NCBI GenBank assembly: GCA_020721005.1
Contig: DYNP01000009.1
Location: 75,105-139,104 of the forward strand
DNA length: 64,000 nt
Source of the DNA: Thiomargarita sp.
Lineage (GTDB): Bacteria; Pseudomonadota; Gammaproteobacteria; Beggiatoales; Beggiatoaceae
Direction of reading: 5' to 3'
Numbering within the stretch: the first letter of the stretch is position 1; each line of letters opens with the position of its first letter. The notes under the pieces were generated by a model, which saw only the letters and a list, made by a program, of their open reading frames with translations, was not told the DNA's origin and ran no database searches. This document shows positions 1 to 9,768 of this stretch, one piece after another. Both the position numbers and the translations under genes were made by a program.

Positions 1-255
1 GCTCCTGAGACCACAGAAACTGCTCCCAGCACTGAAGCTGCTCCTGAGACCACAGAAACTGCTCCCAGCACTGAAGCTGCTCCTGAGACCACAGCCACAG
101 AAACTGCTCCCAGCACTGAAACTGCTCCTGAGACCACAGCCACAGAAACTGCTCCCAGCACTGAAGCTGCTCCTGAGACCACAGCCACAGAAACTGCTCC
201 CAGCACTGAAGCCACCCCTGAGACCACAGGGAACGCTCCCAGCACTTCAAATTAG
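1..255 (+). CDS. C-terminal end of a Pro/Thr/Glu-repeat protein (partial)
   Basis: Only the 3' end is present; the reading frame is open from base 1 and stops with TAG at 253-255. The 84 visible residues are almost wholly a tandem repeat of about 13-15 residues built on the pattern ETAPSTEAAPETT(AT), roughly six copies, degenerating at the last copy into GNAPSTSN. The DNA is equally repetitive (39- and 45-bp units differing by an inserted GCCACA). Low-complexity P/T/E/A tails like this usually form extended linkers or cell-wall/periplasm-spanning stalks. Nothing of the functional N-terminal part can be seen, so no function is given. Copy number is probably unstable between strains. Confidence 0.75.
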   Translation, partial: APETTETAPSTEAAPETTETAPSTEAAPETTATETAPSTETAPETTATETAPSTEAAPETTATETAPSTEATPETTGNAPSTSN

Positions 256-273
256 GTAAATAGCTTATTTGAG

Positions 274-304
274 TTTACTTCCTTCTCTAAAAGGAGGAAG
301 TAAA
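274..304 (+). terminator. Hairpin after the repeat-protein gene
   Basis: A 13-bp stem (274-286 with 292-304, one G-T pair) closes a 5-base CTAAA loop, 18 bases after the stop codon. There is no clear U-tract beyond it, so it may be a weak intrinsic terminator or an mRNA 3'-end stabiliser. Confidence 0.5.
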
Positions 305-357
305 ATACACTGCTCCATAATTCCCTCAACTTAAGTTATCCCATCCCCAATCCCAAA

Positions 358-1371
358 ATGCAGATCCCACCTTTCCCATTTTGGGAAAAGATTGATAACA
401 AAATCATGAATTACCAACCCCATCAAGATCATCCCCTAGGTATCAGCACCCTAGATACCGGCTTTATGCGCCCCTATCTGGCTGCCAGTCACCTGTTGAT
501 CGAAAATCACCACGCCACCTTCATTGATGTAGGCACCAATCATGCTCAATCCCGCCTGCTGGCTGCCCTACAAGCCAAACAAATTCCCCTGGAGAACGTT
601 GATTATGTCATCGTTACCCACATACACCTGGATCATGCTGGAGGTGCCGGGTCCCTTCTTAAACTCCTACCCAATGCCCAACTGGTGGTACACCCTTTGG
701 GTGCTCGGCACCTCATCGATCCCAGTCGCCTAATAGCCAGCGCCACGGCTGTTTATGGAAAACAAGAATTCCAACAACACTATGGGAACATCGTCCCTAT
801 TCCCAGCAATCGAGTGCTGGAAATGATCGATGAAACTGTCTTAGACTTTCAAGGACGCTCCCTCGTATTCCTAGACACCCCAGGCCATGCCAGACACCAT
901 TTTTGTGTATACGATGAACGATCACAAAGCTTTTTCACTGGCGACACCTTTGGCATATCCTATCGAGAATTTGACACTGAACAAGGTCAATTCATCTTTG
1001 CAGCCGCCACCCCAATCCAATTTGAACCCCTAAGCCTGCACCGATCCATTGATCGCCTACTCTCCTATCATCCACACAATTTCTATCTGACCCACTACGG
1101 ACAACTCGCAAACCTCCAGCGACTCTCTGAACAACTGCACCAATCCATCGATCAAATGGTCAATTTAACCCAACGTTATGCCAATTGCGGTGCAGAACGT
1201 CACACCCTATTGTCCAATGCGCTATTTGAATATTTTTGGCAACAATTACAACAACTTAACTCTCAACTTTCCAAAGAACACTGTCGCTCACTGCTTGCCC
1301 TCGACGTTGAACTCAATACCCAAGGACTGACCATCTGGTGGGATAAAAAAATGAACAACCAACCCTCATGA
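358..1371 (+). CDS. Metallo-beta-lactamase-fold hydrolase
   Basis: A 337-residue cytoplasmic protein (no signal peptide) with the metallo-beta-lactamase zinc motif THIHLDHAGG (HxHxDH) near residues 87-96. Further conserved blocks are DTPGHARHH near 173-181, supplying the next metal-binding His, and FFTGDTFG near 192-199, supplying the bridging Asp. A C-terminal extension of about 100 residues rich in Gln and Leu follows. The family hydrolyses thioesters, lactones or similar substrates (glyoxalase II-like); the substrate here cannot be told. No good Shine-Dalgarno precedes the ATG at 358; an in-frame ATG at 406 is an alternative start. The stop overlaps the start of the next gene by 4 bases (ATGA), indicating translational coupling with the phosphoesterase. 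Confidence 0.8.
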   Translation: MQIPPFPFWEKIDNKIMNYQPHQDHPLGISTLDTGFMRPYLAASHLLIENHHATFIDVGTNHAQSRLLAALQAKQIPLENVDYVIVTHIHLDHAGGAGSLLKLLPNAQLVVHPLGARHLIDPSRLIASATAVYGKQEFQQHYGNIVPIPSNRVLEMIDETVLDFQGRSLVFLDTPGHARHHFCVYDERSQSFFTGDTFGISYREFDTEQGQFIFAAATPIQFEPLSLHRSIDRLLSYHPHNFYLTHYGQLANLQRLSEQLHQSIDQMVNLTQRYANCGAERHTLLSNALFEYFWQQLQQLNSQLSKEHCRSLLALDVELNTQGLTIWWDKKMNNQPS

Positions 1372-1889
1372 AGATTTGCATCCTTTCTGACAGCCATGAT
1401 CACAGTCCCTTGCTCTGCGCTGCAGTCACTGCAGCCCAACAACGAGGAGCACAAGCAATATTCCACTGCGGGGACATCGTGGCCCCCAGCACCTTACAAA
1501 AATTACAGTCTCATCAACTTCCAGTGCATGCAATTCATGGCAACAATACCGGCGATTTATACAGTCTCTCCAAACTGGCCCAACGTTCCCACGACCTCAT
1601 CCACTACTATGGACAAGATGCCGATTTCACCTTGGCTGGCAAACGCATTTTTCTGGTCCACTACCCCCACTACGCCCGAGGCATGGCCTCCACCGGAGAC
1701 TATGATCTGGTCTGCTGTGGACACACTCACCATTGCAGCATCGAAACAGTGCCTAACTTAAAAGGAACTCACACCTTAGTTTGCAATCCTGGCACCGTTG
1801 GAGGCGTGGGCGGTTTCCCCGCAACCTACCTATTTGGCGACCTAGAGACCTTACAATTTGAAATTCTGCCGGTCCCTCTAAAAAATTAA
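1368..1889 (+). CDS. YfcE/MJ0936-type metallophosphoesterase
   Basis: A 173-residue single-domain phosphodiesterase. The calcineurin-like metal motifs appear in order: SDSHDH near residues 7-12 (DxH), HCGD near 33-36 (GD), HGNNTG near 57-62 (GNHD-like, with N for the usual D/H), and CCGHTHH near 136-142 (GHTH). Length and motif order fit the YfcE/MJ0936 family of small phosphodiesterases, which split phosphodiester bonds in model substrates with divalent metals. The natural substrate is unknown. The start codon overlaps the stop of the upstream MBL-fold gene (ATGA), so the two are probably one transcription unit, and ilvD follows only 38 bases later. Confidence 0.85.
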   Translation: MKICILSDSHDHSPLLCAAVTAAQQRGAQAIFHCGDIVAPSTLQKLQSHQLPVHAIHGNNTGDLYSLSKLAQRSHDLIHYYGQDADFTLAGKRIFLVHYPHYARGMASTGDYDLVCCGHTHHCSIETVPNLKGTHTLVCNPGTVGGVGGFPATYLFGDLETLQFEILPVPLKN

Positions 1890-1927
1890 ATGACTTTTGA
1901 TGACTTAATGCAATTTCGGAGAAATTA

Positions 1928-3610
<1,683 letters not shown>

Positions 3611-3776
3611 TTAAACTGTTAGGAAATCAGGTTGAATATTATTTTGCAGTACTTTCCAGCTGGGAATGATATTCTAACCTTAAAGGAAAATTTTTAACGA
3701 ATAGAAGATCTTGATTACTTCCTAAACATAATTGGGTTAAATAATTGAATAATTTGCACTGGAAGTTGGGACAAAT

Positions 3777-4874
3777 ATGAAGAAATTAGCATTGGCATTG
3801 TGTTTAATTGGCATGACTTACAACACTTTTGGCGCTGGAGAAATGTCAGCCAGTCAATCTTCCCCGTTAAATGACGAACAATTTTTAGCCAATCAATCAG
3901 AATATGTTAGACGTCTAGACTTATCTGCCCAAATTCTAGAAAAAAGTTGGTTTATGTTAGAAACTTTTCTGCGAGAATATCACCGAAAAGTTAAAAAACA
4001 ATCCTTCTTTAACGAAGAATATATTCAAAAATTACAAGAAATTTCTGTCCAATTTAAATCCAACCCGATCCTAATACTGTCCTTAGCCAAATATTTTTCG
4101 GAAGGAGAATTGGAAAAATTAGCAGACTTTCTAGGCACTAAAGAAGCCAATTCCGTATTTCAAAACATGAATGATAAGTTGGCTTCTACCTCTACAAATG
4201 AAGAAATACGGATGGATTTTAATGCCTTCAAGGCCGAAATCAGGCAAATTTTTGTCCGATTAAATATCTATTTGGTCAAAAAACCAGTTTCTGCAGAAAC
4301 TGAGAAAGATCAGGGTAAAAAAGACTTGGTTTCTGAAAATCCAGAAAATCTGAAGAAATCGGACAAAAGCAATTCTGCCGCTCCTAAATCCTCGATTCAA
4401 AAATCAAAAGAAGATCCATCAAACCTGTTACTGGGCACACAAAATTTCACTGCCGACCCTCGAGAAATGAAAAAACGTTTGGGGGAAGCCTACCGAACTC
4501 TTAACTCATTTTTGCCATTAATTCAAGAATTTTTGAAAAGAAAACTACCCCGCACTTACCCTACTGTAGAAGGGTTAAAAATTTCCGCAGCCATCACTAA
4601 CACTCTAGATTCCTTTCGAGAAAATCCAGTGCTGGTGCTTTTGTTAGCCAAACATTTTACCTCTGAAGAATTAAATGTAGTTGCCATTTTCTTGGAAAGT
4701 TCCCAAGCCAAAAGTATTGTGGACAATATGAGTCGCCAATTTAGCCAAACCAAAACCAATGAGCAATTTCAATTGGATATGGCCCGTGGCACTTCAGAAA
4801 TCAGTCATTTGTGGGGAAAAATACAAGAATTTACTCAAGTAGACCGAATTCCTCTTTTTGCTTTTGCGGACTGA
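3777..4874 (+). CDS. Secreted protein with duplicated DUF2059-like domain
   Basis: A 365-residue protein with a signal peptide (MKKLALALCLIGMTYNTFGA, cleavage near residue 20). The mature part holds two related helical halves, near residues 35-170 and 228-350, joined by a charged Lys/Ser/Glu linker. The halves align around SNPILILSLAKYFSEGELEK and ENPVLVLLLAKHFTSEEL, each followed by FLxxxxAxSixxNM and a T(N/K)TNE block. The pattern 'FtxeEL..l..Fl.s..a....nM' resembles DUF2059 periplasmic proteins, normally single-copy; that assignment is tentative. No catalytic motif is seen. The last 44 bases overlap, tail to tail, the gspJ-like gene on the other strand. Confidence 0.75.
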   Translation: MKKLALALCLIGMTYNTFGAGEMSASQSSPLNDEQFLANQSEYVRRLDLSAQILEKSWFMLETFLREYHRKVKKQSFFNEEYIQKLQEISVQFKSNPILILSLAKYFSEGELEKLADFLGTKEANSVFQNMNDKLASTSTNEEIRMDFNAFKAEIRQIFVRLNIYLVKKPVSAETEKDQGKKDLVSENPENLKKSDKSNSAAPKSSIQKSKEDPSNLLLGTQNFTADPREMKKRLGEAYRTLNSFLPLIQEFLKRKLPRTYPTVEGLKISAAITNTLDSFRENPVLVLLLAKHFTSEELNVVAIFLESSQAKSIVDNMSRQFSQTKTNEQFQLDMARGTSEISHLWGKIQEFTQVDRIPLFAFAD

Positions 4875-5457
4875 GTTCGGGAATTTGAAATAAACGGATC
4901 AGTGTTCCCCAAGCACTGACCGTCATGCTCACTTCAACTGCCACCGGGGTTGCCAACTCAGTCTCAGGATTCGGTGGCCAATGATCATGCCAATGCAGAC
5001 TGGCATCCAAAAAACGAAAATTTACCTTCTCCACCCCCGTTAGCAAAGCGATTTCCTGAGCTTGGGAATCTTGGGCTCGATCCAAAACGGACCAATAAGC
5101 GCGCCACAAAGTCTGCCCTTTCAACTGGTAATGCACCCTCTGTAAAATACCTCTGGGATGGGCAGCGGGATTGCTCCAACCCGTCCTTGTTAATTCCAAA
5201 TGGGACTGACTTCCTTGCAAGGCAGGTTGCTCTTGATCATATTCGTCCCGGATAGGGCGGGGAATTGATTGCTCAATATCTCGTTTTAACCAGTTAAACG
5301 TGCGTTGTAGGTTAGCCAACTGACTGGATTGTTTGTCGACATGATCTTGTAAATCAATAACTGTTATCAAACTGTGATAACCTAAAACAGCTAAGATAGA
5401 GAATATGGACATGGCAACCAGCAATTCTATAAGAGTGAGCCCTGAGATTTTTGGCAT
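4831..5457 (-). CDS. GspJ-like type II secretion minor pseudopilin
   Basis: A 208-residue protein with a class III prepilin leader: MPKISG followed by LTLIELLVAMSIFSILAVLG, i.e. cleavage after Gly-6, Glu at +5 and a hydrophobic helix. Length, early position of a Gln/Leu-rich helix (LQRTFNWLKRDIEQSI) and the conserved pattern of the body match GspJ, the minor pseudopilin that caps the type II secretion pseudopilus with GspI and GspK. Other pseudopilin families share the leader, but the whole looks like GspJ. No other gsp gene is adjacent, so the gene is isolated. Its 3' end overlaps the 3' end of the opposite-strand secreted protein by 44 bases. Confidence 0.8.
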   Translation of the reverse strand: MPKISGLTLIELLVAMSIFSILAVLGYHSLITVIDLQDHVDKQSSQLANLQRTFNWLKRDIEQSIPRPIRDEYDQEQPALQGSQSHLELTRTGWSNPAAHPRGILQRVHYQLKGQTLWRAYWSVLDRAQDSQAQEIALLTGVEKVNFRFLDASLHWHDHWPPNPETELATPVAVEVSMTVSAWGTLIRLFQIPELSPQKQKEEFGLLE

Positions 5458-5794
5458 AAATTCAATACATTGTGACTTAATATTTCAGAAAAAGATAAGT
5501 TGGATTAACCTGGCGTAACCCAACAATTGATCTTCAGCACATGTAGGATGGGTTGACGACAAAAAGCCCATCCTACTAGGTCTAGGGGATAACACCCTTT
5601 AAAGGGGATATTATTCCTGTGTTTGAGACCTTTGCATAACTTCCTTTAAAGAGGGTAAAAATTTATTGCAGTTTAAAGACGTGATTTCGTTTCATACTTG
5701 GCAACAAATTCGCTTGGAAAAGTCAGTAATTTCTTAAACTGGGCTGCTGCCCCGATACCTATTAATTTGAAAATCCTACCAACTTGGAGATAAT
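5458..5794. other. Intergenic region with REP-like hairpin
   Basis: This 337-base gap between divergent genes (gspJ-like and thioredoxin) must hold both promoters. A 10-bp perfect inverted repeat, GTAGGATGGG at 5543-5552 and CCCATCCTAC at 5567-5576, is a REP-type element whose arm recurs at 18266-18275. A second imperfect palindrome lies around 5588-5618. No gene is seen. Confidence 0.6.
5543..5576. repeat. REP-like palindrome (GTAGGATGGG family)
   Basis: Ten-base perfect arms with a 14-base spacer. The right arm CCCATCCTAC is found again, with a GC-rich partner arm, at 18263-18275 downstream of groEL. Confidence 0.65.
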
Positions 5795-6160
5795 ATGGCA
5801 ACCATTGAACTTACCCAACAAAGTTTTGAGCAAACAGTCGGCAATAACGGCATTGTAATTATTGATTTTTGGGCACCCTGGTGTGGTCCCTGTCGCAATT
5901 TTGCTCCGGTGTACGAAAAGGTCTCAGAAAAACATGCAGATGTGACATTTTGTAAAGTGAATACCGATGAGCAACAAGCCCTCGCCCATCAATTTCAAAT
6001 TCGCTCTATTCCTACCCTAATGATATTTAGAGACCAGATTATTGTGTTCATGCAACCGGGGAGTTTGCCAGAATCCCAGTTGGAAAATATCATCGCTCAA
6101 ACCAAAGAATTAGACATGGATGTGGTGAGAGCAGAAGTTGCCAAACAGCAACAAAAATGA
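5795..6160 (+). CDS. Thioredoxin
   Basis: A 121-residue cytoplasmic thioredoxin. The active site WAPWCGPC lies near residues 28-35, the cis-Pro motif RSIPTLMIF near 71-79, and the hallmark KVNTDEQ near 54-60. It would reduce protein disulfides using thioredoxin reductase. The C-terminal tail, about 12 residues longer than E. coli TrxA, is Lys/Gln rich. A Shine-Dalgarno TTGGAG precedes the ATG by 6 bases. It stands alone, convergent with the sulfotransferase gene. Confidence 0.95.
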   Translation: MATIELTQQSFEQTVGNNGIVIIDFWAPWCGPCRNFAPVYEKVSEKHADVTFCKVNTDEQQALAHQFQIRSIPTLMIFRDQIIVFMQPGSLPESQLENIIAQTKELDMDVVRAEVAKQQQK

Positions 6161-6202
6161 TCTCTGCTTTCGGGAATGAAACTACCGACTGCTTAAAATC
6201 CA

Positions 6203-6221
6203 GAGGGGAATCATTCCCCTC
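6203..6221. terminator. Palindrome between convergent genes
   Basis: A perfect 9-bp palindrome, GAGGGGAAT-C-ATTCCCCTC, lies between the ends of the thioredoxin and sulfotransferase genes. It lacks a long U-tract on either strand and has only a 1-base centre, so terminator function is a suggestion only. Confidence 0.4.
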
Positions 6222-6227
6222 ATCAAG

Positions 6228-7007
6228 TCAAAATATCGCCTGGAGTTGGCCAACAGTTGAAGGGCTATAACCATAAAAAAGTAACCAACTCTTGGCTCGC
6301 CGTTCAATCACCTCCATTTGTTCAACCGTGAGACCAGCCAAACGTTTGGCATTTTGATTAATAATAGGTCCCTGGTTACCATGGATAACATACTGTTGCG
6401 ACAACACTTCTGGAGAAAACGGCGCCAATTCTAAGAATTGAAGAATTGTTGAGACCACCCGATCTGGGCAGTCCGTGAGATCTTCATAACGTATTTCCAA
6501 AAATCGTTGTAACTTTACCGCATCCTCAGACACCACCTCTAAACTGCGTGCCCACTGCTGAGCAGCCCTCTCCAATAAATCGTTCCCCTCATAACCTTGG
6601 GCCAACAATTTACTCTGAATACCCAAAGCCACTGCATACCCATTGCGAACAATGTGAATAAAATAAGCAGGCGGAAAATGCGTCTGCAACCACAAAGTCC
6701 TGGCAGTATTGGTTGGCGATTTTTCCAATGCAAACAAATAGTTAACCTTGTTAAGCTGTCGTTGCCAGTCCCTTTTAACCTGCTCCGCTTTTTCACTCAT
6801 TGCTGTGGCTTCAAATCGAAATGAAGTTTCCTTTTCTACCCACAATCTTGGTATTCCCAGGGACTTTGGCGTCACCAAAGCTGAAGTTAAAAATTGTCCC
6901 TCATCTGGCAGAGCCGCAATATCTGGATGTTGACGCAAAATTCTATCCAGCAACGTAGTTCCGGAATTGTAACAGCCAATGATAAAAATCCAACCGGGAG
7001 ATGTCAT
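6228..7007 (-). CDS. Sulfotransferase family protein
   Basis: A 259-residue protein with the PAPS-binding P-loop-like block IIGCYNSGTTLLDRIL near residues 9-24 (5'-phosphosulfate loop) and FIHIVRNGYAVALGIQSK near 135-152 (3'-phosphate region). A conserved RYEDL lies near 197-201, and the Sulfotransfer_3-type ending FLELAPF follows. It should transfer sulfuryl groups from PAPS to a hydroxyl or amine; the acceptor is not predictable, although a polysaccharide is plausible with GDP-fucose genes nearby. The start has AGGA 9 bases upstream. It is divergent from the monooxygenase-like gene with a 34-base gap. Confidence 0.85.
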   Translation of the reverse strand: MTSPGWIFIIGCYNSGTTLLDRILRQHPDIAALPDEGQFLTSALVTPKSLGIPRLWVEKETSFRFEATAMSEKAEQVKRDWQRQLNKVNYLFALEKSPTNTARTLWLQTHFPPAYFIHIVRNGYAVALGIQSKLLAQGYEGNDLLERAAQQWARSLEVVSEDAVKLQRFLEIRYEDLTDCPDRVVSTILQFLELAPFSPEVLSQQYVIHGNQGPIINQNAKRLAGLTVEQMEVIERRAKSWLLFYGYSPSTVGQLQAIF

Positions 7008-7041
7008 AATAAAAATTTTCCTATCTTTAAGGAGAACTTAA

Positions 7042-7338
7042 ATGCACGTAACTCTTGTTCATGTTTGGGTTAAACCTGATGCTATTCAAGACTTTATTCA
7101 AGCCACCCAAGCCAATCATCAAGCTTCCATTCAAGAAGCAGGCAATCGACGTTTTGATATTTTACAACTGGCCAGTGATCCTGGCCAATTTATTTTATAC
7201 GAAGCCTATGTGAATGCTCAAGCCGCAGAAGCTCACAAACAAACGGCCCACTATTTACAATGGCGAGAGACCGTGGCAAACATGATGGCTAAACCACGTC
7301 AAGGCATTTATTATCAAGGACTTTTTCCAAAAGAGTGA
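7042..7338 (+). CDS. ABM-domain (antibiotic biosynthesis monooxygenase-like) protein
   Basis: A 98-residue alpha/beta-barrel protein of the ABM/YgiN/LsrG superfamily. It opens with VTLVHVWVKPD and FIQATQANHQASIQEAGNRR and ends with a Tyr/Trp-containing second half (TAHYLQWRETVANMM). These proteins form dimers and act as cofactor-free monooxygenases, isomerases or small-molecule binders. A strong Shine-Dalgarno (AAGGAG) lies 7 bases before the ATG. The stop overlaps the GTG start of the Fe-alcohol dehydrogenase (GTGA), so the two are co-translated and probably act on the same substrate. Confidence 0.85.
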   Translation: MHVTLVHVWVKPDAIQDFIQATQANHQASIQEAGNRRFDILQLASDPGQFILYEAYVNAQAAEAHKQTAHYLQWRETVANMMAKPRQGIYYQGLFPKE

Positions 7339-8543
7339 CCATTATGCAACCCATTGCTCAATTTACCGTTGCCCGTTTGTCTCAAATTCTCTTTGGAGAA
7401 GGGCGCTTGGCTGAAGTGGCAAATCAAGTGGCAATCTATGGGCGCCGAGTTTTAATTGTCACTGGAGCACGATCTTTTCAAACCACTGCCAATTGGACTC
7501 AATTGCAAGCCCAGTTTCAAGCCCAACAATTAACTTGGTACCAGATCACTGTTTCTGGGGAACCTACTCCTGATTTGGTTGATGAAACAGTGAAACAGTA
7601 TAAAAATCAAGGGATTGAGGTGGTGTTGGGAATTGGAGGAGGCAGCGTTTTAGATGCGGCCAAAGCCATTGCCGGCTTATTGCCCTTTGGCAATTCAGTC
7701 ATGGATCATTTAGAAGGTGTGGGCCGTGGCCTTGCCTATTTGGGACCGGCTTTGCCTTTCATCGCAGTTCCCACCACCGCTGGTACTGGCAGTGAAGCCA
7801 CTAAAAATGCAGTTCTCAGTCAACAAGGAGCACAAGGGTTTAAAAAATCCTTTCGCCATGACAGTTTGGTGCCAAAAGTGGCCATTGTCGATCCCAACCT
7901 ATTGATATCTTGTCCCCCCGATTTATTGGCTGCCAATGGCATGGATGCTTTCACGCAACTGTTGGAATCTTACACTTCCACTCAAGCCAATCCCTTCACA
8001 GATGCTTTAGCCATTTCCGGCATGAGCGCTTTTCGAGACGGCTTTTTTCCAGCTTGGGAATGCCAGCATGAAGCAGCGGCTCGGGTGGGTCGTTCCCAAA
8101 TTGCTTACGCCTCCCTATTATCGGGCATCACCTTGGCCCAAACCGGTTTGGGAGTGGTCCATGGGCTGGCCGCTCCTTTAGGTGCTTTTTTCCCTGCTCC
8201 GCACGGAGTTGTCTGTGGCACTCTGTTGGCTGCAGCCACTGCCACCAATATCCATGCCCTACAGACCCGAATGCCTAATGATATTGCGCTTAGCAAATAT
8301 TCCCATATCGGTCGTTTACTGATTGGCAAGGACAGTTTATCCGATCAGCAAGCCTTAGAGCAACTGATTTCTACCTTACATCGTTGGACCCAACAACTCA
8401 ATCTGCCTCGTTTGGGAACTTATGGTATGCAACTTGAGCATGTTGACAAAGTGGTTGCAGCTTCCCAAGGCAATAGCATGAAAACCAATCCTATCAAATT
8501 GACCAATGAAGAATTATCCAAACTTTTAAAAGAGCGCTTATAA
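7335..8543 (+). CDS. Iron-containing alcohol dehydrogenase family protein
   Basis: A 402-residue group III metal-dependent alcohol dehydrogenase. It has a nucleotide-binding GIGGGSVLDAAKA near residues 95-107, a conserved PTTAGTGSEATKNA near 144-157, a metal-site block NGMDAFTQLLE near 197-207 and the His-rich VVHGLAAPLGAFFPAPHG near 272-289. Aligned with FucO-type enzymes, the metal Asp and two of the three metal His are kept, but the His of DAxTH is Gln (DAFTQ); this variant is, from recall, seen in a subfamily. Substrate unknown. Start is GTG at 7335 overlapping the upstream stop; an ATG at 7344 is possible. Confidence 0.9.
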   Translation: MTIMQPIAQFTVARLSQILFGEGRLAEVANQVAIYGRRVLIVTGARSFQTTANWTQLQAQFQAQQLTWYQITVSGEPTPDLVDETVKQYKNQGIEVVLGIGGGSVLDAAKAIAGLLPFGNSVMDHLEGVGRGLAYLGPALPFIAVPTTAGTGSEATKNAVLSQQGAQGFKKSFRHDSLVPKVAIVDPNLLISCPPDLLAANGMDAFTQLLESYTSTQANPFTDALAISGMSAFRDGFFPAWECQHEAAARVGRSQIAYASLLSGITLAQTGLGVVHGLAAPLGAFFPAPHGVVCGTLLAAATATNIHALQTRMPNDIALSKYSHIGRLLIGKDSLSDQQALEQLISTLHRWTQQLNLPRLGTYGMQLEHVDKVVAASQGNSMKTNPIKLTNEELSKLLKERL

Positions 8544-8588
8544 ATCATAGCCAACGAAAAACAGCAACCGCATATCCCACCTATTTCA

Positions 8589-8626
8589 GTAGGATGTGCT
8601 GAGTGTTTTTTGCGAAGCGCATCTGT
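8589..8626. repeat. Small dispersed repeat, copy 1
   Basis: A segment starting GTAGGATGTGCTGAGTG and ending GCGAAGCGCATCTGT is matched, inverted, by 17037-17074 with a few differences. Both copies lie between genes. Function unknown; it is probably a REP/MITE-like element. Confidence 0.65.
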
Positions 8627-8682
8627 TGCATTTATTCTGAAAATTCTAATTCAGACAACTGACCTTACCAGAGTACTTATTT

Positions 8683-9768
8683 ATGAAAAAAGCTTTGATC
8701 ACCGGTATCACTGGCCAAGATGGCGCCTATTTGGCCGAATTTTTACTCCACAAAGGTTATGAGGTGCATGGCATCAAACGCCGGGCTTCTTCTCTCAACA
8801 GCTATCGTATCGATCATCTGTACCAAGATCCCCATGTCAGCAACCGACATTTCATTTTACATTATGGCGATCTCACTGATTCCACTAATTTAATTCGCAT
8901 TATTCAACAAATTCGTCCTGATGAAATTTATAATTTGGCAGCCCAAAGCCATGTGGCAGTCTCTTTTGAAACTCCAGAATATACCGCCAATGCAGATGCC
9001 TTGGGAACATTGCGATTGTTAGAGGCCATTCGCATTTTGGGACTGGAGCACAGCACTCGCTTTTATCAAGCCTCTACTTCAGAACTGTTTGGGCAAGTGC
9101 AGCAAAATCCTCAAAAAGAAGATACTCCATTCTATCCTCGCTCCCCTTATGCAGTTGCTAAATTATATGCTTATTGGATCACAGTCAACTATCGGGAAGC
9201 TTATCGTATTTATGCTTGCAACGGTCTCTTATTCAATCATGAAAGTCCTTTAAGAGGAGAAACTTTTGTAACTCGCAAAATTACTCGAGGTTTGGCCCGC
9301 ATTCAATTGGGACTTCAAGACTGTTTATATTTGGGAAATTTGAATTCTAAACGGGACTGGGGACATGCCAAAGATTATGTCCAAGCCCAATGGTTGATGT
9401 TACAACAACCCAATCCGGATGATTATGTGATTGCCAGTGGCTTGCAATATTCGGTGCGAGAATTTGTAGAACTGTCTGCTCACCTGTTGGACATGGATAT
9501 CAGTTGGGAAGGAACAGGAATTACTGAAAAAGGTTATCGTAAAGATACGGGGGACTGTATTATTCAAGTTGATCCCAGATATTTTCGACCCACAGAAGTG
9601 GAGACTTTGTTAGGAGATGCCAGTAAGGCAAAGCAAGTATTGGGCTGGAGTCCCCAAATTTCTTTTGAGCAATTGGTGGCAGAAATGGTTGCAGAAGATC
9701 TGAAATTGGCGGAGCAAGATCATTTTTGTCAAAGTAAAGGGTTTAAAACTTTTCAATATCATGAATAA
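8683..9768 (+). CDS. gmd: GDP-mannose 4,6-dehydratase
   Basis: A 361-residue short-chain dehydrogenase-fold enzyme that converts GDP-D-mannose to GDP-4-keto-6-deoxymannose, first step of GDP-L-fucose synthesis. The N-terminal NADP-binding motif [15 protein letters not shown] lies near residues 8-22, the Gmd-specific [17 protein letters not shown] near 31-47, the catalytic Ser/Thr region [10 protein letters not shown] near 126-135, and YxxxK as [10 protein letters not shown] near 152-161. Length is normal. The last 8 bases overlap the start of fcl, so the two form an operon. Confidence 0.97.
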   Translation: MKKALITGITGQDGAYLAEFLLHKGYEVHGIKRRASSLNSYRIDHLYQDPHVSNRHFILHYGDLTDSTNLIRIIQQIRPDEIYNLAAQSHVAVSFETPEYTANADALGTLRLLEAIRILGLEHSTRFYQASTSELFGQVQQNPQKEDTPFYPRSPYAVAKLYAYWITVNYREAYRIYACNGLLFNHESPLRGETFVTRKITRGLARIQLGLQDCLYLGNLNSKRDWGHAKDYVQAQWLMLQQPNPDDYVIASGLQYSVREFVELSAHLLDMDISWEGTGITEKGYRKDTGDCIIQVDPRYFRPTEVETLLGDASKAKQVLGWSPQISFEQLVAEMVAEDLKLAEQDHFCQSKGFKTFQYHE

